Assembly (NCBI RefSeq): GCF_001421715.1
Contig: NZ_LMKP01000012.1
Span: 403-37,500, forward strand
DNA: 37,098 bases
From: Sphingomonas sp. Leaf22
GTDB lineage: Bacteria; Pseudomonadota; Alphaproteobacteria; Sphingomonadales; Sphingomonadaceae
Reading direction: 5' to 3'
Shown here: in pieces, positions 15,654-24,463 of the stretch
How the letters are laid out: each line of letters starts with the position of its first letter
How positions within the stretch are numbered: position 1 is the stretch's first letter
Position numbers and translations under genes: made by a program
The notes under the pieces: model-generated
The model's input: the letters and a program-made list of their open reading frames with translations, nothing else
Databases searched by the model: none
What the model was told of the DNA's origin: nothing

Positions 15654-17047
15654 GCGACAGCGGCGGCGAGCCGATCTGTCTGGCCTGTATTGGCGACGCG
15701 CATCTTCGCGCGCGGCTCGCGCCCGAAGCCCGCTTCGCGACTTGTGCCGAGTGCGGCGAGGACGGCAACGCCGTCCCGCTGGCTCGGCTTGGCGAGGAGA
15801 TCGATGAGACATTCCAGGCTCATTTCGATTGGACGCCTTACGAACAGAGTCCAAGCGCAGCCGATATCTTCGTAAAGATCGCTGGGCTCGAGGCCGACCT
15901 TGCATGGCGGATTGAGAATTATCTCGAGGAGCGCCTCGGCGAGATCGCAGCGCGCGAGGATCGGCAGAACCCTTATGATTATTCAACCGGCTTCGCGCCC
16001 GCGCGAACGCCGATGTTCTGGCAGGACGCGCGTTGGGACCGGTTCTGCAAGACGCTCCGATCGGACGGGCGTTATTTCAACAACGTAGCTACAGCTTGGC
16101 TCGATACGATCTTCGCCGAGCTGGAATCGCATCGCACTTTCGATGCGGCGAGCGTCATTCGCGAAATCGTGCCGGGCGCGCCGGACAGCCACTTCTATCG
16201 CGGCCGGGTCGCAACCGGCGAGGCCGAACTGCGCACGATCCTTGCGCAGCCTGTCCTGCAGATTGGCCCGCTGCCGCCAGGAAAGGGCGCGGCAGGCCGC
16301 CTCAACGCGGCAGGCATTTCGGTCTTCTACGGCGCGACCGATGCAGCGACCTGCGTCTCGGAAATCCGGCCGCCGGTCGGCGCGCACGTCGTCCTCGCGC
16401 GGTTCGACGTTATCCGTCCGCTAAGGTTGCTCGACTGCGCCGCGCTCGACCGGCTCGCACTCACCGCCAGCCCGTTCGATCCCGCGTTCGTCGAGAAGCG
16501 CGACCGCGCGCATTTCCTCAAGACCTTCAGCGACCAGATCGCGCGGCCTGTGCTGCCGGGTGAGGAAGCGCTCGGCTATGTGCCGACACAGGTGGTTGCC
16601 GAGTATCTCGCCGAGCGCATTTCGCCGCCGATAGATGGGCTGCTCTACAAGTCGACCCAACGCGGATCAGCAGTGGGCAATGTCATGCTGTTTCATCGCT
16701 CGGCACGGGTCGAGGCGTTCCCGCACCACACGCATTATCTCGATCTCTGGATCCGCGAGGTCGATGTCGACGATGAGAGTTTCGATGACGGAATTACGCT
16801 GAGCCTAAGGGAGATCGGTGCGCCGGATACGACCGATCCGCTGAGTGCGCTCAACCCGCCGCCCGATCCGCCGGTGCCTGAACCGCTGCCGGCCAGTTTC
16901 ACGCAGCCCGATCTCGACGACACCCGTCCGGTGACCTTGCGGGTCGTGCCCGAGACGATCGCAGTCGAAGCGATCCGCGCGACCGATTATGTCCGCGATA
17001 AGCGCCAAGTGGAGGTGCGGGGGACTTGGCCTGGTCCTAACGAATGA
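15650..17047 (+). CDS. RES-domain protein with zinc ribbon and HEPN/RES-type N-terminus
   Basis: A 465-residue protein from the ATG at 15650 that overlaps the previous stop; an upstream start at 15617 would lie inside that ORF. Residues 10-35 carry two CxxC pairs (CLAC, CAEC), a zinc ribbon. A helical region at about 70-175 resembles the N-terminal HEPN-like domain found with RES domains. The RES domain spans about 180-375: FYRGR with R184, GRLNAAG, FYGATDAATCVSEIR with Y227 and E238, and the later GLLYKSTQRGSAVGN. RES proteins characterised so far degrade NAD+ as toxins of RES-Xre pairs. No Xre-type antitoxin is adjacent; the HNH gene follows after 43 bp. Confidence 0.82.
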   Translation: MSDSGGEPICLACIGDAHLRARLAPEARFATCAECGEDGNAVPLARLGEEIDETFQAHFDWTPYEQSPSAADIFVKIAGLEADLAWRIENYLEERLGEIAAREDRQNPYDYSTGFAPARTPMFWQDARWDRFCKTLRSDGRYFNNVATAWLDTIFAELESHRTFDAASVIREIVPGAPDSHFYRGRVATGEAELRTILAQPVLQIGPLPPGKGAAGRLNAAGISVFYGATDAATCVSEIRPPVGAHVVLARFDVIRPLRLLDCAALDRLALTASPFDPAFVEKRDRAHFLKTFSDQIARPVLPGEEALGYVPTQVVAEYLAERISPPIDGLLYKSTQRGSAVGNVMLFHRSARVEAFPHHTHYLDLWIREVDVDDESFDDGITLSLREIGAPDTTDPLSALNPPPDPPVPEPLPASFTQPDLDDTRPVTLRVVPETIAVEAIRATDYVRDKRQVEVRGTWPGPNE

Positions 17048-17090
17048 ACTGCTGCGCTAAAGAAACTTCCCGAGCGCTTATAGGAGGAGC

Positions 17091-17960
17091 ATGAAGAAGC
17101 CGCTCAAGCCGAAGCTGCCGGCAAAGGCCGCGCCTGTTCCCGCATCCTTGCCCGAGCGACTACCGATCACACGCAGCGTCATCAAGAAGCTGTTCGCTTA
17201 TAGCGGCAATTGCTGCACCAATCCGGCATGCAACCAGGAACTGGTCGACGCCGGTGGGACGATGCTCGGTAAGGTCGCGCATATCCATGCCGCCAAGCAT
17301 GGTGCGCGGCACGATCCCGCCCTAAGCGACGAGCAACGGCGGGCGTTCGAGAATCTGCTTGTGGTATGCAGCCTCTGCCACGACCGGATCGACGATCCTG
17401 ATCGCGAGGCGGAGTTTCCTCCCGAACTATTACGTGTGTGGAAGGAGCGTCACGAAGCGCGGTTTCGGCGCGCCGAAGCGCAGTTCGTCGATCGCTATCG
17501 CGATAGCACGGCGAGCGCCGAGCCGAACTATCCCAAGCGCCTCGATGCCCTCGCCGCAGCGATCAGCGACAGTTGGATGGTCGACAGCGAAGACCATGTT
17601 AGAACCTGGGTCGAGTTCATCGATCGGCTGCGCCGGCTTCCGCTCCCAACCCGCGATTTCGCGATCAAGGTCGCCCAGCGCATGAAGGATCGGGATAAAA
17701 AGCGATTGCCGGTCGATGATGTGATCAGTGCGTTCGGCATCGATGCGACGGAACTCAATAGCCTCGGCAAGGTCCTCCGCGATCACGAACTTGGTGATGT
17801 CGATGAGTATTTTGGCGAGTACGAGGTCGAGCTTAAATCGCTCGACTGGGACGGCGGCAACCCCTTCATCCATATGCTCGATTTCTGCGCCGCGACCGGC
17901 ACCGACATTGCGGTACTGCTCTACGATCTCAACTTCGCGAAGTTCGACAACGACCGCTGA
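17091..17960 (+). CDS. HNH nuclease downstream of RES gene
   Basis: A 289-residue protein, ATG preceded by GGAGG (AGGAGGAGC). Basic/Pro-rich residues 1-25 lead into an HNH domain: CC and C at 41-47, KVAHIHA (H64), NLLVVCSLCHDRID with N88, C93, C96 and H97. Residues 130-289 form a helical, acidic C-terminal region of unknown role. The gene sits between RES and the large ATPase on the same strand. HNH plus ATPase recalls Septu (PtuB/PtuA), but the ATPase here is of the longer AAA_13/RloC type and the gene order differs. Confidence 0.82.
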   Translation: MKKPLKPKLPAKAAPVPASLPERLPITRSVIKKLFAYSGNCCTNPACNQELVDAGGTMLGKVAHIHAAKHGARHDPALSDEQRRAFENLLVVCSLCHDRIDDPDREAEFPPELLRVWKERHEARFRRAEAQFVDRYRDSTASAEPNYPKRLDALAAAISDSWMVDSEDHVRTWVEFIDRLRRLPLPTRDFAIKVAQRMKDRDKKRLPVDDVISAFGIDATELNSLGKVLRDHELGDVDEYFGEYEVELKSLDWDGGNPFIHMLDFCAATGTDIAVLLYDLNFAKFDNDR

Positions 17961-18224
17961 CTCCCGCGCCGCCCTAAGCCGCAAGTCCGGCGCCCGGAAT
18001 GTTCACCAGGTCGCATCGCAGATTGCCGCAGTCCGTGCATCTAGCAGCGGCAACCAACGCGAGATGCCAGTAATCCATCGTGATGTCTTCGCGTGGTCAT
18101 TGGCTCCGAAAACCTTCGACGGCCCAGGACCGTATCAGCCCGTCAGAATATTCGTCGCAACCCAAGTTCGAAGTGGTGAGCGCCGACGATACGCGGCATG
18201 ATCGCACGCAGCATGGAGGGGGCA

Positions 18225-20867
18225 ATGGCGAACGAGCCGATCGACGACATCATCGCTTGGTCGGCGACGCAGACATCGTGGCGGCGCGACTGCCTGCGGC
18301 GGCTTGCGGTCGCCAACGACTTGACCGAGACCGATGAGTGCGAGCTGCTCGCCATGATCAAGCAGGCAGCCGGGTTCACGCTGGCGAGCGAGCCGCCCGC
18401 CGCTGTCCCGTTGGCGAAATCGCATTTCAGCGGCGGTACACATGTGCCGGTGGTTCTCAAAGGCATTGCCAATGTCGAAGGCGTCAATCGCCTAGTCAAC
18501 AAGGCGTCTCTCAACTTCTGTCCCAAGGCATTGACCATCGTTTACGGCCGCAATGGCAGCGGCAAGAGCGGTTTTGTCCGCATCTTGCGCACGGCTTGTC
18601 GGACCCGGATCGAGAACCCTGCCCTGCTCAAGGTTTTGGCCGACGTCTATGGCGATGGGGCGGCCGCGCAGGGGGCTGACATCATGGTCGACCTTGGGTC
18701 GGGCGACGTTCCGATCGCCTGGACGCCAGGCATGACTGCGGCGCCACAATTGGCGCAGGTCGCTGTTTTCGACAGCGCGTCGGCGCAGCTCTATGTCGAT
18801 GGCGGCAATCAGATCCGGTACCTTCCCTTTGGGTTGGCGTTGCCGCATCGGCTCAATGCCATATGCCTGAGCTTCAAGACCAAACTCGAGTCCGAACAGA
18901 GCGCAGCGGTTGGCGGCAAGATCGCGCTGAGCGCGATCGCCTTTCCGGTCACCCGCGATACGACTGCGCAGACCTTCAACCACGGGCTCACAAAGGCGAC
19001 CACTGATTCCGCGATCGATGCGGCAACTGCTTTTGACGATGACGATGGCAAGCGGCTCGACGAGATCCCCAATTTGCTGACCGCCGGCGTGACCACCGCA
19101 TCCGATCTCGGCGCGCTGCTCTCCTGGGTCAACACGATCGCACTCGAATGTGCGACCGCGACCACCGACTTCAGCGATGAAGCGCTCGATGCACTGGCAG
19201 TGCTGTGGACCACCGCGGTGACCGCACGAGAAGCGGCGCAGCTCGCGGCGGGCGCCCTGTTCGACGATGATCCGCTAGACGGTGTCGGAAGTCCGACATG
19301 GCGCGTGCTGTGGCAGGCCGCGCGCGACTATTCGGTGACCGAGGCCTATCCAGAGCAGGCCTTCCCAGTCGTGGCCACCGATGCCGGCGAAGCGGCCTGC
19401 GTGCTATGTCAGCAGCCACTGCAAGCAGGCGCGGTCGACCGTATGCAGCGTTTCCAGGCCTATATGGACGATGCGCTCGATACGGCCGCGACCAATGCCG
19501 AGACCGCCGTATCGGATGCGCTCGCGAAAATCCCCACGCTCCCGCATTTCGTCGGCGAGGATTTTGCCGAGCGTCTCGCGCAGGTCCGCGCGCGAGACAG
19601 CGGGCTCGCCGATGCTCTGGCGAGGTTCCAAGCGGCTATCGCCGGGCGCCATGTCAATGCCAAAGCCCGCCTCCACGGCAGCGAACTGGCAGGCATTGAG
19701 CCGCTCGTCTCGCCAGTCGAAGCCATCACTGCGCTGTCCAGCAAGCTCGGCGAGGAAAAGTCCGCGCTCGTCGAGGCGAGCCTGGTCGAAGGGCGCCAGA
19801 AGCTTGAGACGGAAAAGGCGGAGCTGGAGGATCTCAAAATCCTCAACACCAACAAGGCCAAGCTCACTACCCGGCGCGATCTGATGGTCACCGACGCTGC
19901 TTATGCCAAGGCGTTGACCCTGGTCGCCACGACAGGGATCACCAAGCGCGCCAACGAGCTCATCGACACGCATCTGACGGCGGCGGTGACCAAGCGCTTC
20001 GATGCCGAGCGTACCAATTTCGACATCCTGCATCTCAAGGTCGGGTTGGCGCGCAAGAGTGGACAGACCAAAGCCGAGTTCGAAGTCGACCCGCAGACAA
20101 AGCTGACCAAGGTAACCTCGCAGATCCTCAGCGAGGGTGAACAGCGCGCGCTCGCGCTGGCCGGGTTTCTGACAGAAGTCGCGCTGACTGACGGGTCGGG
20201 ACCGATCGTGATCGACGATCCGGTCTCGTCGCTCGACCGTGACCGCAGCGCGAGGGTCGCCGACCGTATCGCCGAGGAGGCAAAGGGCCGCCAAGTGGTG
20301 GTGTTTACCCACGACATCATCTTCTTCAATGAGCTGTGTCGTGCCGCGGATGGTGTCGACATTGAGCCAGTGACGATCGCCTTGTTCAGCGATAAGGATG
20401 CGGCAGGCAAGATCGATGCCGCGGGCATGGTCTGGAAAGGCCTCAACGTTGCCAAGCGCATCGGCACGATCAAACAAAGCTTCGCGCCGTTGCCCAAGCT
20501 CCACACGACCAGTCCGGCCGATTATGAATATGCGCTCAAAAACCTCTACGGACGGCTGCGCGATACCTATGAGCGTGTGGTCGAGGAGATCATCTTCAGC
20601 GAGATCGTCCGGCGCGGTGTCGATGTCATTCAGACCCAGATGCTACGCTACGTGACCTTGCCCGACGATCTGGCGATACGCTTCCATGATGGGATGACAC
20701 GAGCTAATACACATAGCCACGATAACCCCGCCGCAGACACCGTGCCCGTACCCAAACCCGACGAATTCACGGTACATCTGACCGAGCTCGAGCAACTGGT
20801 TGCAGATTTCAAAACGGCCAAGGCCGATGCGGAAGCGGCCCGGCCGCAGATGAAGCCCAAAAAGTAA
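18225..20867 (+). CDS. RloC/PrrC-like ABC ATPase with zinc-hook motif, candidate anticodon nuclease
   Basis: An 880-residue protein; the ATG at 18225 has a GGAGGGGG Shine-Dalgarno, so it is preferred over the one at 18198. It has a split ABC ATPase: Walker A GRNGSGKS (108-115), signature LSEGEQRAL (635-643), Walker B VIDDPVSSLD (662-671) and H-loop FTHD (694-697). Between them lie long helices and a CVLC motif (392-395) like the RloC zinc hook. The C-terminal ~110 residues contain R779-x3-E783 and His residues near 830-832 (RANTHSH), reminiscent of the Arg/Glu/His set of PrrC/RloC tRNA anticodon nucleases. The spacing to His differs from those enzymes. A plain AAA_13 defence ATPase is the alternative. 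Confidence 0.72.
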   Translation: MANEPIDDIIAWSATQTSWRRDCLRRLAVANDLTETDECELLAMIKQAAGFTLASEPPAAVPLAKSHFSGGTHVPVVLKGIANVEGVNRLVNKASLNFCPKALTIVYGRNGSGKSGFVRILRTACRTRIENPALLKVLADVYGDGAAAQGADIMVDLGSGDVPIAWTPGMTAAPQLAQVAVFDSASAQLYVDGGNQIRYLPFGLALPHRLNAICLSFKTKLESEQSAAVGGKIALSAIAFPVTRDTTAQTFNHGLTKATTDSAIDAATAFDDDDGKRLDEIPNLLTAGVTTASDLGALLSWVNTIALECATATTDFSDEALDALAVLWTTAVTAREAAQLAAGALFDDDPLDGVGSPTWRVLWQAARDYSVTEAYPEQAFPVVATDAGEAACVLCQQPLQAGAVDRMQRFQAYMDDALDTAATNAETAVSDALAKIPTLPHFVGEDFAERLAQVRARDSGLADALARFQAAIAGRHVNAKARLHGSELAGIEPLVSPVEAITALSSKLGEEKSALVEASLVEGRQKLETEKAELEDLKILNTNKAKLTTRRDLMVTDAAYAKALTLVATTGITKRANELIDTHLTAAVTKRFDAERTNFDILHLKVGLARKSGQTKAEFEVDPQTKLTKVTSQILSEGEQRALALAGFLTEVALTDGSGPIVIDDPVSSLDRDRSARVADRIAEEAKGRQVVVFTHDIIFFNELCRAADGVDIEPVTIALFSDKDAAGKIDAAGMVWKGLNVAKRIGTIKQSFAPLPKLHTTSPADYEYALKNLYGRLRDTYERVVEEIIFSEIVRRGVDVIQTQMLRYVTLPDDLAIRFHDGMTRANTHSHDNPAADTVPVPKPDEFTVHLTELEQLVADFKTAKADAEAARPQMKPKK

Positions 20868-20999
20868 ACTGCCTTCGCGCAGATGACTGCCAAATCAGGC
20901 TATCAAGCAACGACTCATTCTATAGAATTGGAGCGCTCGTTTTACAGATTTTGAGTTAACCTAGTTGCATTAGACTAATCATCTGCGTTGTCGAAAACT

Positions 21000-21116
21000 C
21001 TAGCCGCTGATTTCAGTAATATTGATGGAGCGTGACGTGCCTTTCAGCGCCTCGACCATGCTGCGCATCTTCGTCTCCTCGCGCGTGCCAGAGTAGAACA
21101 GCATGTAGGTCGCCTT
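21000..21116 (-). pseudogene. C-terminal fragment of an unidentified gene
   Basis: The minus frame ending at a TAG (21002-21000) reads sensibly for about 38 residues (ATYMLFYSGTREETKM, then SINITEISG). It loses coherence near 21116, where the opposite strand begins to look coding. I cannot name the parent protein. This is probably the 3' remnant of a gene cut by a rearrangement. Confidence 0.35.
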
Positions 21117-21443
21117 GCGATTGTGGATCGTGCTACGGATGCCCGGATCGACGGCGACAGCTATCGCACGCCCTATGCGCTGTTCGACACGGTGCGCCGC
21201 GATGTCGGCCGGGTCCATGAAAAGGCACTCGGTGCGGCACGGATCGAGAAAGCTGCTCGGCTGCATGACAAGCTGCTTACGCCGATCGACGCCGACACCT
21301 ACCCGCTGATCGGTCGGCCCTACCGGCCCGATGCGGTGGTGCAGGCGGTCGGGGACGGGATCAAGCACGGTCTGACGCTCTCGCCGTCTGACGCCGAGAT
21401 CCTCGTCCAGGCGACGGCGGGCAGGCCTTACTCCCCAAAATAG
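21036..21443 (+). pseudogene. C-terminal fragment of an unidentified plus-strand gene
   Basis: From about 21090 the plus frame has strong GC3 bias and reads as a coherent helical C-terminus (RLAIVDRATDARIDGDSYR, then RRDVGRVHEKALG, ending GRPYSPK) up to the TAG at 21443. The frame is closed by a TGA at 21033, and no start with a ribosome binding site is visible, so it is headless. It overlaps the 3' end of the small terminase gene on the other strand by 16 bp. The parent protein is not recognised. Confidence 0.4.
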
Positions 21444-21895
21444 TGAGCGTGCGGGTCGTCTTCCTCTTCGTCGTCGAGCGATATCCTCGCCCGCGCAGCA
21501 GGCGAAAAGCCAAGCTCCGACATGAGCGACCGCATGACGATGGCCTGCTTGTTGAGAACGGCAACCCATGGGGATTGGATTGGGGTGCCGTTACCGGTCT
21601 TGATAATCATAGGCGTGGAATTGACCATCTCGGTTGCCTTCCGATGCAGGCAGAGGGCAACGCACCACGTCTCAAGCACGGGACCATCGCTCGCTTTCAG
21701 AAGGCCCCTGGGAGCGTGCTGTAGTGCGTAAGCCCAAATAGCCCGCTGCTGATCGTTGAAGTGGCCGGGGGCATCACTCAACTCCCCCATAGCGATCGGT
21801 TCGTTTTTTCGCTCGGTAAGACGGTAGTGTTGGCCGTCGACGAGCTTCAACTGGGTAGGCTTGCGTTTGCGGCCCGAGTTTCCGTTTCCTGCCAT
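21428..21895 (-). CDS. P27-family phage terminase small subunit
   Basis: A 155-residue protein matching the Terminase_4/P27 small-subunit pattern: basic GRKRKPTQLKLVDG start, FNDQQRAIWAYALQHAP, then a C-terminal GTPIQSPWVAVLNKQA and MRSLMSELGFSPAARARI. Small terminase recognises the phage packaging (pac/cos) site. No large terminase, portal or capsid gene is present. Its ATG overlaps the upstream methylase stop (TAATG), so it is the last gene of a coupled cassette. An orphan terS next to int/xis-type genes is characteristic of phage satellites that redirect helper packaging; a decayed prophage is the alternative. Confidence 0.85.
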   Translation of the reverse strand: MAGNGNSGRKRKPTQLKLVDGQHYRLTERKNEPIAMGELSDAPGHFNDQQRAIWAYALQHAPRGLLKASDGPVLETWCVALCLHRKATEMVNSTPMIIKTGNGTPIQSPWVAVLNKQAIVMRSLMSELGFSPAARARISLDDEEEDDPHAHYFGE

Positions 21896-23349
21896 TATCG
21901 GTTGCTCGCCCCAATGCGCGCATCCGCAATTTCTGAGAACGTTCGGCCGTCCTCAGCGAGCGTTGCGCCGCCGCCCGTAAAGTCCTGCCAACGACGCACG
22001 ATGACATCAACGAAGCGCGGATCCAGCTCACAGAGCCTGGCCTCGCGACCCAACGTCTCACAGCAGATCAACGTCGATCCCGAGCCGCCAAACAGATCAA
22101 GCACGACGTCGCCGGGCTTGGTCGAGTTACGCAGCATGCGGGTGATCAGCTCAACCGGCTTCATCGTTGGATGCTCAGCCGAGCGCGTTGGTCGATCGAT
22201 CCACAAGACCGTTGGTTCAAGTGGACGGACCTTTAAGTCGGTCCCAGAAACAATAAGGGACTCGTCGCCTACCCGGACCAGGACGGTGCCGTCAGCATTT
22301 TGCGAGAACACTGACCCTCCGAGCTCACGGATGGTCGTTGCCTTGCGGCTACCATACCACCGATGCCGTGCTCCTGGTTTCCATCCGTACAGAATTGGCT
22401 CATGCTGCCACTGATAATCGGACCGGCCGAGCACCAGCGCATTTTTGCGCCAGATCAAGCAGCCTGATAGTTTGAAGCCGGCTGACCGAAAGGCGGAGCG
22501 AAATGCCAGCCCTTCGGTATCGGCATGCGCGACGTAGCACGCGGCACCTGGCTGAAGAACGTCGAACGCAACGGTCATGGCTTGGGTCAAGAACGTTTGG
22601 AAGAGCTCCCCTTCCATGCTGTCATTTGCGATCTTGCCGGCTTTCCCGCGATAATCGACATTGTAAGGGGGGTCGGTCCAGCATGCGTCCGCCAGGTGTC
22701 CTGCCATGAGCTCGGCAACATGCGCCGCTGACGTGCTATCGCCGCATATCACTCGATGGGCGCCGAGCTGCCAGACATCACCAAGCCTAGATACCAGAAT
22801 GGGCGCAAGGTCAGGTGCGTCATCAGGCTCCGTCAGGTACTTCGACGCGATGGGATTGAGCGCCTCGAGCTCATCGTCGGTGAATCCTGTCAGATCCATG
22901 TCGAACCCAAGCTCAACAAGGTCCTTCAGCTCGGCAGCTAACAATTCCTCATTCCAGCCGGCGTTTAATGCAACCTTGTTGTCAGCCAGCACATAGGCTC
23001 GGACCTGGGCCTCACTCCATCCGACCGCCTCGAGGGTTGGAACCTCAGTCAGGCCTAACTGCTCTGCCGCTAGCAAACGCCCGTGACCGGCGATGACACC
23101 GTCGGTCTCTGAGCGGACCAGAACCGGCGTGGTCCAGCCGAACTCGCGAATGAGCCGTGCAATCTGGTCAACCTGCTCTCCGGAATGGGTGCGGGCGTTT
23201 CGCGCGTACGGCACTAGATCGGCTGTTAAGCGCATCCGAGGCCTCGATGACGGCCAGCGATCAGTGCTTGTGATGTTGACCTTGCATGCGGACGGGGCGG
23301 CATTCGAGACCCGCTTATTCGACTGACGTATTGTCTTGGGCTTGGTCAT
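21895..23349 (-). CDS. ParB-like nuclease domain / DNA methyltransferase fusion
   Basis: A 484-residue fusion. Residues 40-165 form a ParB/Srx-type domain (VPYARNARTHS, GVIAGHGRLLAA with GHGR at 88-91, ADNKVALNAGW). Residues 190-480 are a beta-class DNA methyltransferase with catalytic DPPY (226-229, N6-adenine/N4-cytosine type) followed by the SAM motif LFGGSG near the C-terminus. Such ParB-MTase fusions are common orphan methylases of phages and mobile elements, where they protect or mark DNA. The ATG at 23349 has a strong AAGGGGGG ribosome site; the ORF extends to 23541, but that part overlaps the preceding gene. No cognate nuclease is adjacent. Confidence 0.9.
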   Translation of the reverse strand: MTKPKTIRQSNKRVSNAAPSACKVNITSTDRWPSSRPRMRLTADLVPYARNARTHSGEQVDQIARLIREFGWTTPVLVRSETDGVIAGHGRLLAAEQLGLTEVPTLEAVGWSEAQVRAYVLADNKVALNAGWNEELLAAELKDLVELGFDMDLTGFTDDELEALNPIASKYLTEPDDAPDLAPILVSRLGDVWQLGAHRVICGDSTSAAHVAELMAGHLADACWTDPPYNVDYRGKAGKIANDSMEGELFQTFLTQAMTVAFDVLQPGAACYVAHADTEGLAFRSAFRSAGFKLSGCLIWRKNALVLGRSDYQWQHEPILYGWKPGARHRWYGSRKATTIRELGGSVFSQNADGTVLVRVGDESLIVSGTDLKVRPLEPTVLWIDRPTRSAEHPTMKPVELITRMLRNSTKPGDVVLDLFGGSGSTLICCETLGREARLCELDPRFVDVIVRRWQDFTGGGATLAEDGRTFSEIADARIGASNR

Positions 23350-23440
23350 TTGACCCCCCTTCCATTTTTCGCTTTCAGACAAAATTATGCCCAGCGCCGG
23401 TGTCCCGCGGGCACTGCCGAGGTTTTGACGCCCCCCCGTT

Positions 23441-23947
23441 TCAGCTATCGCCCGCCCCCTCGATCTGCGGACGATATACTTTCCACGACTCCAACGACGA
23501 TACGCCATCCTGGAAAGACGGTGCGCGCCGCTGCGGCTCAACCGAGCTGCGGCGCGGATTCAAGTTTTGATTCTTAAGATTCTGGGTGTCAGAACCGATA
23601 GGGGTAGACGAAGCTTTCGATAGGGGGTGAAGACCGCTATCGATCATGCCGGGAAACACGACAAAGCAACGTGTCTGACGACCGCTTCCACCAATAATTT
23701 CCAGCAAAAGCCCATCTTTTTGAAATTTAGTAAGCCAAGTCCGAACGGCAGGTTCGTGGCACCCGGCTTCTTTCGCGATCCGTGGGATCGAGGCGTAACA
23801 TTTGCCTGAGTTGTTCGCGCGACGTGCCATGACGACGAGGATCATCTTACCCGTAGCCCCACGGATGGGCTCGTCCAAAGCTATGTCGAGTAGGCGCGCT
23901 ACTGCATGAAAGCGTGCAGCTGGCTGATGCTTATCGGGCTGTGTCAT
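23441..23947 (-). CDS. Helix-turn-helix phage-type protein
   Basis: A 168-residue protein with a winged helix-turn-helix at about residues 20-100 (GATGKMILVVMARRAN.SGKCYASIPRIAKEAG.....VRTWLTKFQKDGLL). This is the layout of helix-turn-helix_36 proteins that act as phage/plasmid replication or regulatory proteins. The Ser/Asn-rich C-terminal tail looks disordered. It lies two bases after the excisionase-like gene and 91 bp before the methylase, in one minus-strand cassette. It could initiate satellite replication, but only the DNA-binding fold is supported. Confidence 0.75.
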   Translation of the reverse strand: MTQPDKHQPAARFHAVARLLDIALDEPIRGATGKMILVVMARRANNSGKCYASIPRIAKEAGCHEPAVRTWLTKFQKDGLLLEIIGGSGRQTRCFVVFPGMIDSGLHPLSKASSTPIGSDTQNLKNQNLNPRRSSVEPQRRAPSFQDGVSSLESWKVYRPQIEGAGDS

Positions 23948-23949
23948 GA

Positions 23950-24141
23950 TCAGCGCCGCGTTGCAGTTTCATAGGCTTCTATGTCCGCTAAGGCGTACCG
24001 AATTGCCCCATGTGAATTGCCGCCGAAACGGTGAAATCTCGGGCCAATCTGACGCCAGCGCCATCCCTCAAGTGTACGCTCGTTAACCCGAAGTCGAGAG
24101 GCTACTTCTCGTTGTGTTAAGTATTTGCAATCACCGCTCAC
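23950..24141 (-). CDS. Excisionase/AlpA-like helix-turn-helix protein
   Basis: A 63-residue MerR/HTH_17-type DNA-binding protein (YLTQREVASRLRVNERTLEGWRW, then ALADIEAYE). GTG start with GGAG eight bases upstream. Proteins of this size and fold serve as recombination directionality factors or AlpA-type activators of integrases in islands and satellites. It is the first gene of the methylase/small-terminase cassette. The hairpin repeats at 24243-24299 lie about 100-160 bp upstream and may be its target or the cassette's control region. Confidence 0.78.
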   Translation of the reverse strand: MSGDCKYLTQREVASRLRVNERTLEGWRWRQIGPRFHRFGGNSHGAIRYALADIEAYETATRR

Positions 24142-24242
24142 CGTCTATACTCCATACAACCCTGTGGACAGACGGCTTTCTCTAATACACACCCTCCATC
24201 GAAGGTCCATATTGCCGATTTATAGCTGATCCGATAGCCTTG

Positions 24243-24299
24243 CCCAGCGGTCCCATTCGTGGGACCGCTGGGTATTATTTGATGTACCCAGCGGTCCCA
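24243..24299. repeat. Three-copy 13-bp palindromic repeat (CCCAGCGGTCCCA)
   Basis: The unit CCCAGCGGTCCCA occurs at 24243-24255 (direct), 24260-24272 (inverted, forming a perfect 13-bp hairpin with loop TTCG) and 24287-24299 (direct). It lies between the end of umuC and the excisionase-like gene. It may terminate umuDC transcription, bind a regulator, or act as a replication-origin element. The rest of the 322-bp gap (24142-24463) is AT-richer and should contain the cassette promoter. I see no gene in it. Confidence 0.65.
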
Positions 24300-24463
24300 T
24301 TTGTCTCGTTGATAGCTTATCTACAAATTTATTTTTCGAGCCAGGTTTTTGGTGCTCGTAAATCGTTTTCAGAGCACTGATTGCACTCCCAACACAGGTG
24401 CGGCATTGCGGGCACAGTTGACGAGGCGGCTAAGAACGAATCAGCAGCGCTTCGGTTTTTGTA

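Noticed and set aside
17091..20867. A Septu (PtuA/PtuB) system
   Set aside because: HNH plus ATPase fits loosely, but the ATPase is much longer, carries a CxxC hook and an AAA_13-like Walker B context, lies downstream of the HNH gene, and is separated by 264 bp. RloC/PrrC-like is the better reading.
23350..23541. N-terminal extension of the ParB-methyltransferase fusion
   Set aside because: It overlaps the preceding helix-turn-helix gene in another frame, and the ATG at 23349 has a far better ribosome binding site.
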